This document shows positions 30,481 to 42,359 of a stretch of DNA of 64,000 nt, in pieces (positions within the stretch are counted from its first letter, which is position 1; each line of letters opens with the position of its first letter). The notes under the pieces were generated by a model. It worked only from the letters and a program-made list of their open reading frames with translations, ran no database searches and was not told where the DNA came from. Origin of the DNA: Branchiostoma floridae (Eukaryota; Chordata; Leptocardii; Amphioxiformes; Branchiostomatidae); contig NC_049990.1 of assembly GCF_000003815.2 (NCBI RefSeq), positions 741,210 through 805,209 on the forward strand, given 5' to 3'. The translations under genes and the position numbers were made by a program.

Positions 30481-30484
30481 GTCT

Positions 30485-31881
30485 ATATACTAGTGAAATA
30501 ATGTGATAGAGGGGTGCTATCCCATTTTTTCTCTAGTAGACAAAAATTAAGACCAATCTTTTAACGTTGTATTAGTAAAATAATGTGATAAGGGGTTGCT
30601 ATCACATTATTTCACTAATAGAGACCATCTAATATCTCTTACTAGAAAAATAATGTGCTAAGGGGTTGCTATCACATTATTTCACTACTAAAGATCATCT
30701 TAACATTTCTTACTAGTAAAATAATGTGATAAGGGGTTGCTATCTCATTATTTCACTAATAGATACTATCTTAACTTTTCTTACTAGTAAAATAATGTGA
30801 TAAGGGGTTGCTATCACATTAGTAAATTAATGTGTTAGTACCCCACTATCACATTATTTTACTAGAAAGAAGATATACAGAATGTCTCTATTAGTGAAAT
30901 AATGTGTTAGTACCCCACTATCACATTATTTTACTAGTAAGAGATATATATAGATGGTCTATATTAGTGAAATAATGTGTTAGTACCCCACTATCACATT
31001 ATTTTACTAGTAAAAGATATACAGAATGTCTCTATTAGTAAATTAATGTGTTAGTACCCCACTATCACATTATTTTACTAGAAAGAAGATATACAGAATG
31101 TCTCTATTAGTGAAATAATGTGTTAGTACCCCACTATCACATTATTTTACTAGAAAGAAGATATACAGAATGTCTCTATTAGTGAAATAATGTGTTAGTA
31201 CCCCACTATCACATTATTTTACTAGTAAGAGATATACAGAATGTCTCTATTAGTAAATTAATGTGTTAGTACCCCACAATCACATTATTTTACTAGAAAG
31301 AAGATATACAGAATGTCTCTATTAGTGAAATAATGTGTTAGTACCCCACCATCACATTATTTTACTAGTAAGAGATATATATAGATGGTCTCTATTAGTG
31401 AAATAATGTGTTAGTACCCCACTATCACATTATTTTACTAGTAAAAGATATACAGAATGTCTCTATTAGTAAAATAATGTGTTAGTACCCCACTAACACA
31501 TTATTTTACTAGAAAGAAGATACTGAATGTCTCTATTAGTGAAATAATGTGTTAGTACCCCACTAACACATTGTTTTACTAGTAAGAGATATACAGAATG
31601 TCTCTATTAGTGAAATAATGTGTTAGTACCCCACTAACACATTATTTTACTAGAAAGAAGATACTGAATGTCTCTATTAGTGAAATAATGTGTTAGTACC
31701 CCACTAACACATTATTTTACTAGTAAGAGATATACAGAATGTCTCTATTAGTGAAATAATGTGTTAGTACCCCACTAACACATTATTTTACTAGAAAGAA
31801 GATACTGAATGTCTCTATTAGTGAAATAATGTGTTAGTACCCCACTAACACATTATTTTACTAGTAAGAGATATACAGAAT
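30485..31881 (+). repeat. Hairpin satellite, left part, about 74-bp units
   Basis: Every unit is itself palindromic: AGTGAAATAATGTGTTAGT, ACCCC, then ACTAACACATTATTTTACT, joined by AAGAGATATACAGAATGTCT. Units before about 30825 lie in the opposite orientation (spacer AAGGGGTTGC, linker complementary), so the array is head to head. The array continues after the LINE at 35573. Confidence 0.95.
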
Positions 31882-34800
31882 ACAATGTTGGTTGGAGGTG
31901 ATTTCAACTCCATACTTAACCAAAATATGGACCTTCTTGGTGGGTCCCTGGCGACAATTGACAAAAATCAGGCCGTAAGGGACCTTTGTGCCCATTTCAA
32001 CCTACAAGATATATTTCGGCACATGCATCCCACACTGAAAAGTTTCACTTGGAGAAGAAAAACAACTGCACGAAGGCTAGATTACTGGTTGGTTGAAAAC
32101 ACCTTGACTGATGTTATGGAAGCTGGCCATTATGCCAGTATTTGCAGTGATCACAATGCTGTGTTTATAGATATGCATGTTAAGGAAACACCAAGAGGAA
32201 ATGGATTCTGGAAACTAAATGTTAATCTTTTAAACGATCTAAACTATAAACACGAAATAGAAAGGCTTATTGAAGATACCAAAATAGAATTCAAACAGTG
32301 TAAACCAGAACTTATATGGGAAATATGCAAAATGAAGATCAAAGAGCTGTCTATAGCATGGTCAAAGTTTAAAACTAAAGAGAGAAACACCTTAGAAAAA
32401 GAAACAATAAATAAATTGGAATCTCTACAAGAGAAAATGGATAAGGATTTAAATCCTCAAACTCTTGCTGAATATGAATGTGTTAAGACGCAGCTGGAGA
32501 GTATTCTCCTAGAAAAGGCCAAAGGTCAACAAATCAGAGCAAAAGCAAGATATATTGCAGAAGGTGAAAGACCATCCAAGTACTTTTTGAGCTTAGAAAA
32601 CAAGAAGCAAAGTCAAAATTGTATAACCTCGCTAGTGAGAGACAATGAAAAAATACATGACCAAGCAGAGATATTAAAAGAGTGTAGAAGCTTTTATCAA
32701 ACTCTATACTCCTCTAAAAAGGTACCCGAAGACAAAATTGAAGACTTCCTGGGATCTATGAATATTCCAAACATACTATCTGAACAAGAAAAGCAGGAGT
32801 GTGACAAACCAATCACATTACAAGAATGTGAAGAAGCTGTAACAAGCATGAAACAAGGTAAAACACCTGGCCCTGATGGGCTTCCACCTGAATTTTACAA
32901 ACTTTTCTGGCCTTCAATTGGAGTTTTAGTGCACTCTGTTATTTGCAATGCACTCAGTGAAGGAAAACTACCACCCTCCTTCAGAAAGGCCCTACTAAGA
33001 TTGATACACAAAAATGGAGACATGGAATCACTTAGCAATTGGAGACCTATAAGCCTCTTAAATACCGATTATAAGATACTTGCTTTTGTCATGGCAAATA
33101 GAATTAAACCTCTCCTGAAAGATCTAATAAATAAGGACCAGTGTGCTTACATAAAAGGACGTTTCATAGGACAAAATGTTAGATTAATTCAAGATATAAT
33201 TGACTTCTGTGACTCCAAAAATAAGACAGGTATTGTACTATTCATAGATTTTGAGAAAGCGTTTGATTGTGTGGAGCACAATTTTATGTTTAAGGTATTA
33301 GAGAAATTTAACTTTGGCCCAAATTTTGTAAACTGGGTAAAGATCATGTATTCTGACTGTCTGGCCTCAGTCATCAACAATGGCTGGAAAGCCGCTAGTA
33401 TACAATTGCAGCGAGGTATAAGACAAGGATGCCCATTAAGTGCGCTACTGTTTCTTCTTGTAGCAGAGATCCTATTTTATAGCGTACAAAATAACCAAAA
33501 TATCAAAGGTGTCACAGTAGACGAAGCAGAAATTAAGATGTGCCAGGTGGCAGATGATACCACTGTTTTCTTGTCCACTGAAGACTCACTGTATGAAACA
33601 CTTGAGTGCCTTAGCTCATTCTCTAATGTGGCTGGACCCAACTTAAACAAAGCTAAAACAAAAGGACTGTGGCTAGGTATATGGAAACACAGAAAAGATG
33701 AAATAGCAGGTATCCAATGGCCTTCTGTAGTTAAGTCACTTGGTGTAAATTTTGGTCATAGCAAGGAACAATTAATGAAATTAAACTGGGATGACAAGGT
33801 AAAACAAGTTAAAACAGTTCTCAATACATGGTGCCAAAGGAATCTTACTTTATTTGGGAAAATAACCATTGTAAAGGCATTGGCAGCTGCAAAGGTAACA
33901 TATGTAATGAACATTCTTCCAACACCAACAATAGTGTTAAAGGAGCTAAATGCTGCCTTTTTTAACTTTGTGTGGAGTGGAAAAAAGGACAAAATTAAAC
34001 GGAAAACCCTCATTGGCAACTATGAACAGGGAGGTTTAAAAATGCTAGACATACATAGTGTGAAAGATGCTCTCTTGGCGTCTTGGGTTAAACGTCTGCT
34101 TGATGGTAAGGGTTCTTGGAGACATATCCCTTTACACTACTTATCTTCCTTAGATATAGACTTGAATTTTGTGTTTCAAATGAGCTGCATTGAAGACAAT
34201 TACCTGTGTAATGTACCCCTCTTTTATAAGCAAGTTATTTATGCATGGTACAAAGCTAAAAGCAATTGTGACACAAACCAGATTATCTGGGGAAACAAGC
34301 ATATTGTATCAGGGGGGAAAACACTCTTGTACCCACATTGGATTAACTCTGGTTTTGTTTATATACAGGATATCTTACAAAATGGTACTTTTATAAGTGA
34401 CAGAGAGGTGTTCCGAAAACTTACCAAGAAACATAACTGGATGTGTGAATTGCTCATTGTAAAAAGAGCCATACGTAAAAATTGTTGTATCGAAAGAGAA
34501 ACGTTAGAAACACCAGCCTTAGATTTTCCAAAAACTTCGGTGATATACCGAAACCTTATGTTACAAATATTTATTGTTCCAAACTGCCAACAGAAATGGC
34601 AGACACATTTTGATATATACTCACTTAATTGGAAGAAGATTTGGAAAATGCTAGGCACAACTTCATGTAAAGAAACACAAATAGCAGAGCTTAATTACAA
34701 ACTACTTCATCAAATTCTACCATGTGGTGAGAAATTAAGCAAATGGAGAATACAAGATGAAGATGGTCAAGTAGTTGATCCTGTATGTAAATTATGTGAC

Positions 34801-35572
34801 AGTGGTCATGTTGACAATTATAAACATATGTTCCTGGAATGTAAAAGGCTAACTAACCTGTGGAATTTGGTACATACTTCTGTACCATTTAGCCCCGGTA
34901 ACCCTTATATTGATTTTGAAGAGATGATACTGGGAAAGGTAAACCAGCCAATAAACGAAAATATCCTGAAGAAAAGAATACGAATAATATCTATAGCAAA
35001 GTGGGTTATCTTTAAAACATGGATTTTTTCTAGAAAGTGCCCACGGCCAATTTCAGGCCATAACTTATCTAACATCTTCAATTGTGAACTCAAAAACAGG
35101 CTTCATGTTCTGTAATGTTTACTTCTATGTACAATGTACTTAAATAATGATTTTTAAGCTCATAAAAAGCAACAACAACTGTTAAACCCATAGTATGTAA
35201 ACTATAGTTCTAGTCCAGTCTAGATCTACCGTGTTATAACATACTGTAAACTATACTTTGTTATGAAAGAAAAAGTTCCGAATGTTAAAAGTAACTTGTT
35301 GTTTTTGATAACCATCTACATGTATCATAATTATTCCATGACAATTGTGGCAACCACGTGGTGTATATTGGTTATACATAATAGCCTGTATAAGTACATG
35401 AGAGAAATGCTTATATAGACAATGATACTTCTTCCATGCGCATTACCTATTGTGTATTTCACTAGTACTTCAAATTACTCCATGTACAATAGTACCTTAG
35501 ATACTCTGTTGTTGACAAATGTATTATTTGTTTTTACTAATAAAGCCTTGAAAAAAATTAAAAAAAAAAAAA
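31882..35572 (+). mobile_element. 5'-truncated L1/Tx1-like LINE with 15-bp target duplication
   Basis: The insertion lies within one satellite unit. AGAGATATACAGAAT occurs directly before (31867-31881) and after (35573-35587). It begins inside the endonuclease domain and ends with a 3' untranslated region, TAATAAAGCC and an A-rich tail. The same tail occurs at 13688-14003. The clade is inferred from domain order and the zf-RVT-like C-terminus. Confidence 0.95.
31885..35115 (+). pseudogene. LINE ORF2 fragment: end of endonuclease, reverse transcriptase, zinc-binding C-terminus
   Basis: An uninterrupted frame of 1076 codons. It starts at GGDFN (residues 4-8), in the middle of the APE endonuclease, and keeps SDHNAV, the end of that domain. 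The reverse transcriptase shows TPGPDGLPPEFYKLFW, NWRPISLLNTDYKILA, FIDFEKAFD (453-461; Asp455 catalytic), RGIRQGCPLSALLFLL and QVADDTTVF (Asp557, Asp558). The residue before ADD is Val, where Tyr or Phe is usual. A Cys/His motif near the C-terminus (CKLCDSGH..H..LEC, from residue 968) is zf-RVT-like. The first half of the endonuclease and any ORF1 are missing, so it cannot be autonomous. The lack of stops implies recent insertion. Confidence 0.93.
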
Positions 35573-36290
35573 AGAGATATACAGAATGTCTCTATTAGTG
35601 AAATAATGTGTTAGTACCCCACTAACACATTATTTTACTAGAAAGAAGATATACAGAATGCCTCTATTAGTGAAATAATGTGTTAGTACCCCACTAACAC
35701 ATTATTTTTCTAGAAAGAAGATACTGAATGTCTCTATTAGTGAAATAATGTGTTAGTACCCCACTAACACATTATTTTACTAGTAAGAGATATACAGAAT
35801 GTCTCTATTAGTAAATTAATGTGTTAGTACCCCACTAACACATTATTTTACTAGAAAGAAGATACTGAATGTCTCTATTAGTTAAATAATGTGTTAGTAC
35901 CCCACTAACACATTATTTTACTAGTAAGAGATATACAGAATGTCTCTATTAGTGAAATAATGTGTTAGTACCCCACTAACACATTATTTTACTAGAAAGA
36001 AGATACTGAATGTCTCTATTAGTGAAATAATGTGTTAGTACCCCACTAACACATTATTTTACTAGTAAGAGATATACAGAATGTCTCTATTAGTGAAATA
36101 ATGTGTTAATACCCCACTAACACATTATTTTACTACAAAGAAGATATACAGAATGTCTCTATTAGTGAAATAATGTGTTAGTACCCCACTATCACATTAT
36201 TTTACTAGTAAGAGATATACAGAATGTCTCTATTAGTGAAATAATGTGTTAGTACCCCACTAACACATTATTTTACTAGTAAGAATGGTA
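35573..36290 (+). repeat. Hairpin satellite, right part
   Basis: About nine to ten further units of the array at 30485-31881, same orientation as its right-hand units. Most have ACTAACACATT arms, making them closer to perfect palindromes than the ACTATCACATT units at the left. Confidence 0.95.
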
Positions 36291-36430
36291 AGAAATAAGT
36301 TGAATCTACTGGTAAAATAATGTGATATGATTGTGTCAACCCTTGTCACAAGTGAAAGTAGTTAACACGTTTTTCGACAGAAACACTTTTTGGAACTAAA
36401 ATAATGTGATAAATACACAGCTCTGTTTTC

Positions 36431-36620
36431 TAAGGCTAACGTCACATTGCCGAAACAAGGCCGGACTGTTTGTGGAAACGAAAATAGAAATATATACGTA
36501 GAAATATACAAAAATAATGCCCACGCCCATTCTCTTAATGTCATGTGTAGTTTTGTTTCTTTTTATTACATCCTACTTTCGTTCTCGAAAGCTGGCCGAC
36601 CGGGCCCCAGCCTAACTGCT
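36431..36620. mobile_element. MITE with CGGGCCC ends, second copy
   Basis: TAAGGCTAACGTCACATTGC at the left and GGCCGACCGGGCCCCAGCC at the right. The interior ATGCCCACGCCCATTCTCTT..TGTGTAGTT matches 1330-1370. Confidence 0.6.
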
Positions 36621-37012
36621 TATAGCCGTATGTAGGGCCCATATGATATGAGTGATGGTCAAAAAGTTACATATGCGATCTTCCACTTCAGTTTTCCACC
36701 GTACTTTTGAGGCAGAGTGAACGTGTCTGTCAGCAGTAGTCGCGAGGGGAAACCGCGAGGGGAAATATTTATACCGCTGACGTGCGGCGGGTGTTTTTCC
36801 CGCAGGACTGGTGCTGCTGACGTGGAATTGGCGGTCCTGCTGGTTCGCAGTTTTACTTTCTTCGTGTCGGCTGACGGGATAGGCTAGACACCCACACAGC
36901 CAATTATCGGCTGTTACCCCGCGCTGTTAGGCAGGGCACGCTAGCATAGCCTCGCACCAGGCGTTGTTAGGCAAGGCACGCTAGCATAGCCTCTAGGCAG
37001 CCGCTGATGAAT
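36621..37012. other. Spacer
   Basis: A short duplication (GTTAGGCA-GGCACGCTAGCATA) occurs at about 36925 and 36965. No gene is seen. Confidence 0.5.
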
Positions 37013-37204
37013 GAATGAATGAACTTTATTGCACGACATTTGTACACGGTACAATTGTAAGGCAACAACTAAAAAGTCAATTAATACAATGATACTCGTC
37101 TAAGGTCTATAACTACATATATACATGTATAGTACAGGAATATGATCATAAATGGCGTTTTGACATAGTGTAATATGTAAGTTAAACAAGTCGGTCTGTT
37201 ACTT
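37013..37204 (-). mobile_element. LINE 3' tail, minus orientation
   Basis: ACTTTATTGCACGACATTTG..GTACACGGTACAATTGTA is the complement of the tail at 37900-37940. It abuts a same-family plus-strand fragment, giving a tail-to-head junction at about 37205. Confidence 0.7.
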
Positions 37205-37955
37205 AAGACTGGATTAATCATGTTAAGGACATTCTCTGTTACCACGGCCTCGGGCAAATATGGACGAAACCTGAGGCTTATAAAACAGATTATATCGCTA
37301 ACCAACTGCGCACGAGGCTACAAGATATTTACATACAGGAGTGGTTTAGTTCTATTGAAAACAATTCAAAACTGTCATTTCTTAGCAAATCAAAAGAATG
37401 TTATGAACAAGAAATGTACCTTTATAATATAGAGAACTTTGAGATTCGCAAAGCAATAACTCAGTTAAGAATTAGTAGCCATAAGTTGAATGTTGAAACA
37501 GGCAGATACTACAATGTAGCCCCCGACCAAAGGTTCTGTCCATTCTGCCCAAATCATATTGAAGATGAATTTCATTTTATAATGGAATGTTCTAGATACG
37601 CTAGTTTACGCAACGAATTATTCACGTTTCTCGAAGCAAGTACAACATATTTCAAAAGACTCGATGCTACAGACAGATTTGCACATTTATTTAGATGTCA
37701 GAACTCCCATAATGCAAAAATAGACAAATATGTCAAGGACTGCTTTGCTATTAGAAAGAATACTGAAGCTAATGATTAGCCTACTTCATTATGATACTAT
37801 ATGAATGAAATATGCATATTAGCCCTTATTGTTATGTTAACTATGATGTTAAGCTTTATCCTATACCTCTATTTTGTACTTTATGTAATAGTTGTTGCCA
37901 TACTTTGTACCATGTACAATTGTCGTGCAATAAAGTTCTTAGTTACTGTACAATA
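37205..37955 (+). mobile_element. LINE fragment: C-terminal ORF2 and 3' tail
   Basis: An open frame from about 37208 to 37779 encodes about 190 residues. It starts DWINHVKDILCYHGLGQIW and includes a Cys/His cluster (CPFCPNHIEDEFHFIMEC) like the zinc motif at the end of many LINE ORF2 proteins. The tail reads GTACAATTGTCGTGCAATAA followed by AGTTCTTAG. This is a different family from the LINE at 31882. It is 5'-truncated, lacking the reverse transcriptase. Confidence 0.8.
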
Positions 37956-38059
37956 GATTGATGGAGGCAAAGGCATAATAAAAGAAACCATTCAGATCTG
38001 AAATATCGTTCCATCGATATTACATATAATACCTCTTTGCATTAAATTAGAACATAACA

Positions 38060-39150
38060 CATGGCAGGCAGAGAAGCCGAACATGACACGAGACTAGCTG
38101 CCGTAACAACTACAGTGGTCAGTTTGCAGGATTCTGTGTTTGTGAAAAGTTTCACCAGACAAACTCATAGAGAGTGCTTTCTTGCCAAAAGCAACACCTT
38201 ACAGCCTGGTGACGGGACTAGCCCCCAAGACTTACGGCACTAACCCAGGATAACAACTGCTCTGTTTGCGCAGCGAATCCGCTCTAACCGCCCGTCTGTG
38301 ATATAAAAGCTACACCTTACAGCCTGAGTACGAGACTAACCCCCAAGACTTACTGCACTAGCCCAGGATAACAACTGCTATGTTTGCGCAGCGAATCCGC
38401 ACTAACCGCCCGGTTGTGATATAAAAACTCATTGAAAGTACTTTCTAAAAGGTACACCTAAAAGCTACACCTAAAAGCTACACCTTAAAGCCTGGTGACG
38501 AGACTAGACCCCCCCCCCCCCCAAGACTTACGGTCCTAACCCAGGATAACAACTGCTCTGTTTGCCCAGCGAATCCGCTCTAACCGCCCGGCTGTGATAT
38601 AAAAGCTACACCTTACAACCTGGTAACGAGACTAGCCCCCATGACTTACTGCACTAACCCAGGATACCAACTGCTCTGTTTGCCCAGCTAGTCCCCTCTA
38701 ACCGCCCTGCTGTGATATAAAAACTCCTTGAAAGTGCTTTCTAAAAGGTACACCTAAAAGCTACACCTGAAAGCCTATTTGGCCTGCTAACGAGACTAAC
38801 CCACAAGACTTACTGCACTAACCCAGGATACCAACTGCTCTGTTTGCCCAGCTAGTCCCCTCTAACCGCCCTGCTGTGATATAAAAACTCATAGAAAGTG
38901 CTTTCCAAAAGCTACACCTGAAAGCCTGAGTACGAGACTAACCCCCATGACTTACGGCACTAGCCCAGGATAACAACTGCTCTGTTTGCCCAGCGAATCC
39001 GCTCTAACCGCCCGTCTGTGATATAAAAGCTACACCTTACAGCCTGAGTACGAGACTACCCCCCTCCCAAGACTTACTGCACTAACCCAGGATAACAACC
39101 GCTCTGTTTGCCCAGCTAGTCCGCACTAACCGCCCGGCTGTGATATAATG
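38060..39150 (+). repeat. Tandem repeat, about 115-190-bp units, eight copies
   Basis: Units share AAAGCTACACCTTACAGCCT, ACGAGACTAGCCCCCAAGAC, AACCCAGGATAACAACTGCT and CTAACCGCCCGGCTGTGATA. Some have an extra piece (AAGTGCTTTCTAAAAGGTAC). Confidence 0.95.
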
Positions 39151-39302
39151 GACTCCGTTATCCCCACTGTAATGGCGCTGACAACGCGCTGAGAAATCAC
39201 CGCAGATTCGCGCCTCTGGACGGCGCCGATATCGACCGGGGTTCGATCGCCGCAGTCCGCCGACAGTTAGGCCACAGCACCTAAATGTTATGGAGGACGT
39301 CC

Positions 39303-39633
39303 TAGTCTCTACCAGACTCCGGGTCGCGTGCTGCTCTCTAGCCAGCTATACTCCTATGGCCGGCTTACTCTAATCTCCAAGCAGATCCTACAATGGCATA
39401 AGATAGTACTAAACAGTAAACTGGCCAAGGAGTGTAGTCAGCTAAGAGGTGTGCATTTGCCATGCAGAGAAACACACTCCTAAGCCGGCTTCACTCCTCT
39501 GCCAGCTTTTGATACTATCTTATGCTACCGTAGGATCTGCTTGGAGATTAGGCTATAGTTCTCTGGCCGGCTTACTCCTCTATATGTTCCATTTCTACGA
39601 TTTTCCCAGCGACCAGGAGTCTGGTAGAGACTA
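39303..39633. mobile_element. MITE family C carrying a nested family A MITE
   Basis: TAGTCTCTACCAGACTCC and GGAGTCTGGTAGAGACTA are the ends. The flanks AGGACGTCC (39294-39302) and GGGACATCC (39634-39642) match at 7 of 9. The inner element occupies 39371-39550 (TAATCTCCAAGCAGATCC..GGATCTGCTTGGAGATTA). The uninterrupted form of the outer element is at 42025-42209. Confidence 0.85.
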
Positions 39634-39639
39634 GGGACA

Positions 39640-40460
39640 TCCTATGCTGAGTGCAAAAATAACGAGATAGGTTAAAGAAACAAGATGGCTAATGATTTTC
39701 AAAATAGACACCATAAACGTCGTAACAAGGGTTGAAGTGACAAAACATGGTAGCACTGACAACAAACCATTTATTCCCATATTAAAGAAGTGAACTAGTG
39801 TAGTAAAAGTGATACTAGTGTGGTACCCTGGTATCACTTGCCAAGCTGGCAACTACATCCATGGCTTCCATATTGGTGGTACTTTTACAACTTTCCAACA
39901 AGTTTCACCTCTGTGAAATAGGCGAAATTCTTGAGCGTGGTGATGTCATCCATAAAACTGACTTGCTGTGGCCTTAGCTGCCGACCGTCGGTTCGATCGT
40001 GCGGCCCGCCGACCGTTAGCGCCGTATCGGGCGGGCGGAGGGATGTTTATTTCCGCCCGCAAAACTCAGATTTATCTGGCGTGTCCCCACGGGGTGTGAG
40101 CAGGAAGGCCACGGAAGGGCAACTTTGGGGAGCACGTCCCCGGGAGGATACAGGTGTAATGCGGGAGAGCTCGACAATGGTGGACGGAAAATAATTGGAA
40201 CTTAGAATCGGAAGAAAATTTCGCAAATGTTGTATCAAGAAGTAAAGTAGGAAGACGCCGTGAAACCGCAAAGTCCTTTAACTTAATCTCAGTAAGTTAA
40301 GATGTGAAATGACCGAGAAAATGGATTTTCTAGCTAGAAATTAGATATACACATTGCCCTCTACGTCATGCATGTATATTTTTATTGGACCGTAGGTGAG
40401 ATTCTTTAGAAAAAAAGACAGGGAGCCCATCATCGAACTTGACCTTAGTTTTCCTACCTA
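39640..40460. other. Spacer with possible relatives of the hairpin satellite
   Basis: About 39795-39840 (AGTAAAAGTGATACTAGTGTGGTACC..GGTATCACTT) is a short palindrome. CAACTTTCCAACAAG at about 39888 is the complement of a phrase at 30435, so both loci may share a parent element. No gene is supported. Confidence 0.35.
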
Positions 40461-40859
40461 CCTACTAGCCTGATTGAATCTCGCTCATAGCAGCCAGCCC
40501 AACATCCGACCATCCTCCGCACGGAGGGGCCAGGTACAGCCCCAGAACAACAGAGTTTGTGTTACAGTCACAGACCACCTACCTACCAAATATCATCAGG
40601 ATCCATCCAAGGCTTCTCGAGTTATGCTGTGTGCTCACACGTGGCAGACTCAGACACACAAACAAACACACCGAGAGGATAACCTTATTGGTGAAGGTAA
40701 CGACAAGTAACACATGACAAGTCAAGTATAAAACTAATACAATAGTAAGGTTATACATGCATTTTACGTTTAAAAAATAGGCAAACTTTTATTTGTTCTC
40801 TATCAGACTTAAATTGTGATTTCCAACAAAAAATAGACTTACCCAAATTTCGACTGACC

Positions 40860-41245
40860 AACTCCAGTGTTGGAAGTTACAGTTTAAACGATGACGTGAG
40901 TCATGTTGTTTACTTTGCCCGGCCCGGGTGTTACTGTGTGGCGGGGTGACGTGAGCCATGTAGTTTATCTGTTACAGCCCGGGTGTTATCTGTGTGGCTG
41001 TGGGCGTTAAGGGTGACGTGAACCTTGTTGTTTACCTGTTACGGCCCGGGTGTTAGTCTGTGCGCCGGGTGACGTGATCCAAGTTATTTACCTGGCCCAG
41101 CCCGGGTGTTATCTGTGTGGCGGGGTGACGTGCTCCAGGTTGCTTATATGCCCCAGCCCGGGTGTTATCTGTGTGGCTGTGGGCGTTAATCTGTGCGCCG
41201 GAATCACCCGGGTGTTTAGCCGCCGATCTGTCCACAATCAATCGA
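40860..41245 (+). repeat. Tandem repeat, about 62-70-bp units, about six copies
   Basis: Units share CAGCCCGGGTGTTATCTGTG, TGGCGGGGTGACGTG and CATGTTGTTTACCTG. Confidence 0.9.
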
Positions 41246-41271
41246 TTCATTCGATTAGTTACGATTGGACG

Positions 41272-41545
41272 GCGGCGGGCTCATCGCCCCGGCAAGCTTT
41301 CATGCCGGTAACGGGCCGGGACCGATCACTGTGTGTCCCGGGGGAGGGACTCATCGCCCCGGCAAGCTTTCATCCCGATAACGGGCCGGGACCGATCACT
41401 GTGTGTCCCGGGGGAGGGACTCATCGCCCCGGCAAGCTTTCATCCCGGTAACGGGCCGGGACCGATCGGTATGTGTCCCGGGGGAGGGCTGGTCTGAGGG
41501 GGGGGGAACGATCGGTATGTGTTCCGGGGGAGAGGCCGGTCTGAG
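41272..41545 (+). repeat. Tandem repeat, about 70-bp units, about four copies
   Basis: Units share GGACTCATCGCCCCGGCAAG, CTTTCATCCCGGTAACGGGC and CGGGACCGATCACTGTGTGT. The last copies are shorter. Confidence 0.95.
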
Positions 41546-41597
41546 GGGGACCGATCGCTGCATGTGTGTGAACGCACGCACGTAAAAGCGCCCAAGC

Positions 41598-41740
41598 ATA
41601 AACACACACACACACACACACGCACACACACACAGTATGTTCGACCGAGATCACACACACAAACACACACTCATGCATGCACACACAAACCCGCGCGCGC
41701 ACACAGGCACATATACACTCACACAAACACAACCTATTCG
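41598..41740 (+). repeat. (CA)n microsatellite, interrupted
   Basis: ACACAC tracts with TCAT and CGCG interruptions. Confidence 0.95.
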
Positions 41741-42024
41741 TTTTGCGGCATACATCATCTTTTGTTTCATTGGAATCCGACATATTTCCAATTTTGCTGC
41801 AGTAAATCTTGGAAACGAATTTTTCCCAGCATGTTCCCAGCTGTTACAAGTCTTTCAGTTGACCGAGAAGGTTCTATCGGGCAGAACCTCTTTCCTATCA
41901 CAGTGAGCAACCCTACCCCCCCCCCCCCCCCCGTCCTACTATCCCCCTCCCCCTTGCCTCAGTATCAGCCACCCCCTCCCCGGTAAACTAACCAGACTGA
42001 CACTCAGGCGACAACCCCTTCCCC

Positions 42025-42209
42025 TAGTCTCTACCAGACTCCGGGTCGCTGGAAAAAAACCCGTAGAAATGGAACAAATAGAGGAGTAAGCCGGCCAGAG
42101 AAGTACAACTGCGCTGTTCCCTAGCCGGCTATAGTTCTCTGGTCGGCTTACTTCTCTATTTGTTCCATTTCTACGGTTTATCCAGCGCCCCGGAGTCTGG
42201 CAGAGACTA
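42025..42209. mobile_element. MITE family C, 185 bp, with perfect 9-bp target duplication
   Basis: TAGTCTCTACCAGACTCCGG..CCGGAGTCTGGCAGAGACTA ends. Inside, ATGGAACAAATAGAG / CTCTATTTGTTCCAT are inverted. CCCTTCCCC abuts both ends (42016-42024 and 42210-42218). Confidence 0.9.
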
Positions 42210-42359
42210 CCCTTCCCCCGTCCCCGTAAAACGCGCGCGGCGAAATCGACTCCCGTGGCGAAGGTCCTTCGATCGGCCGGAAAACTATATTTGCTGCCGA
42301 CGCGCCGGCACGAATTTGTCAAATTTGCTTTTCCGCCACTTCGCTCGTAAACGTCTCGC

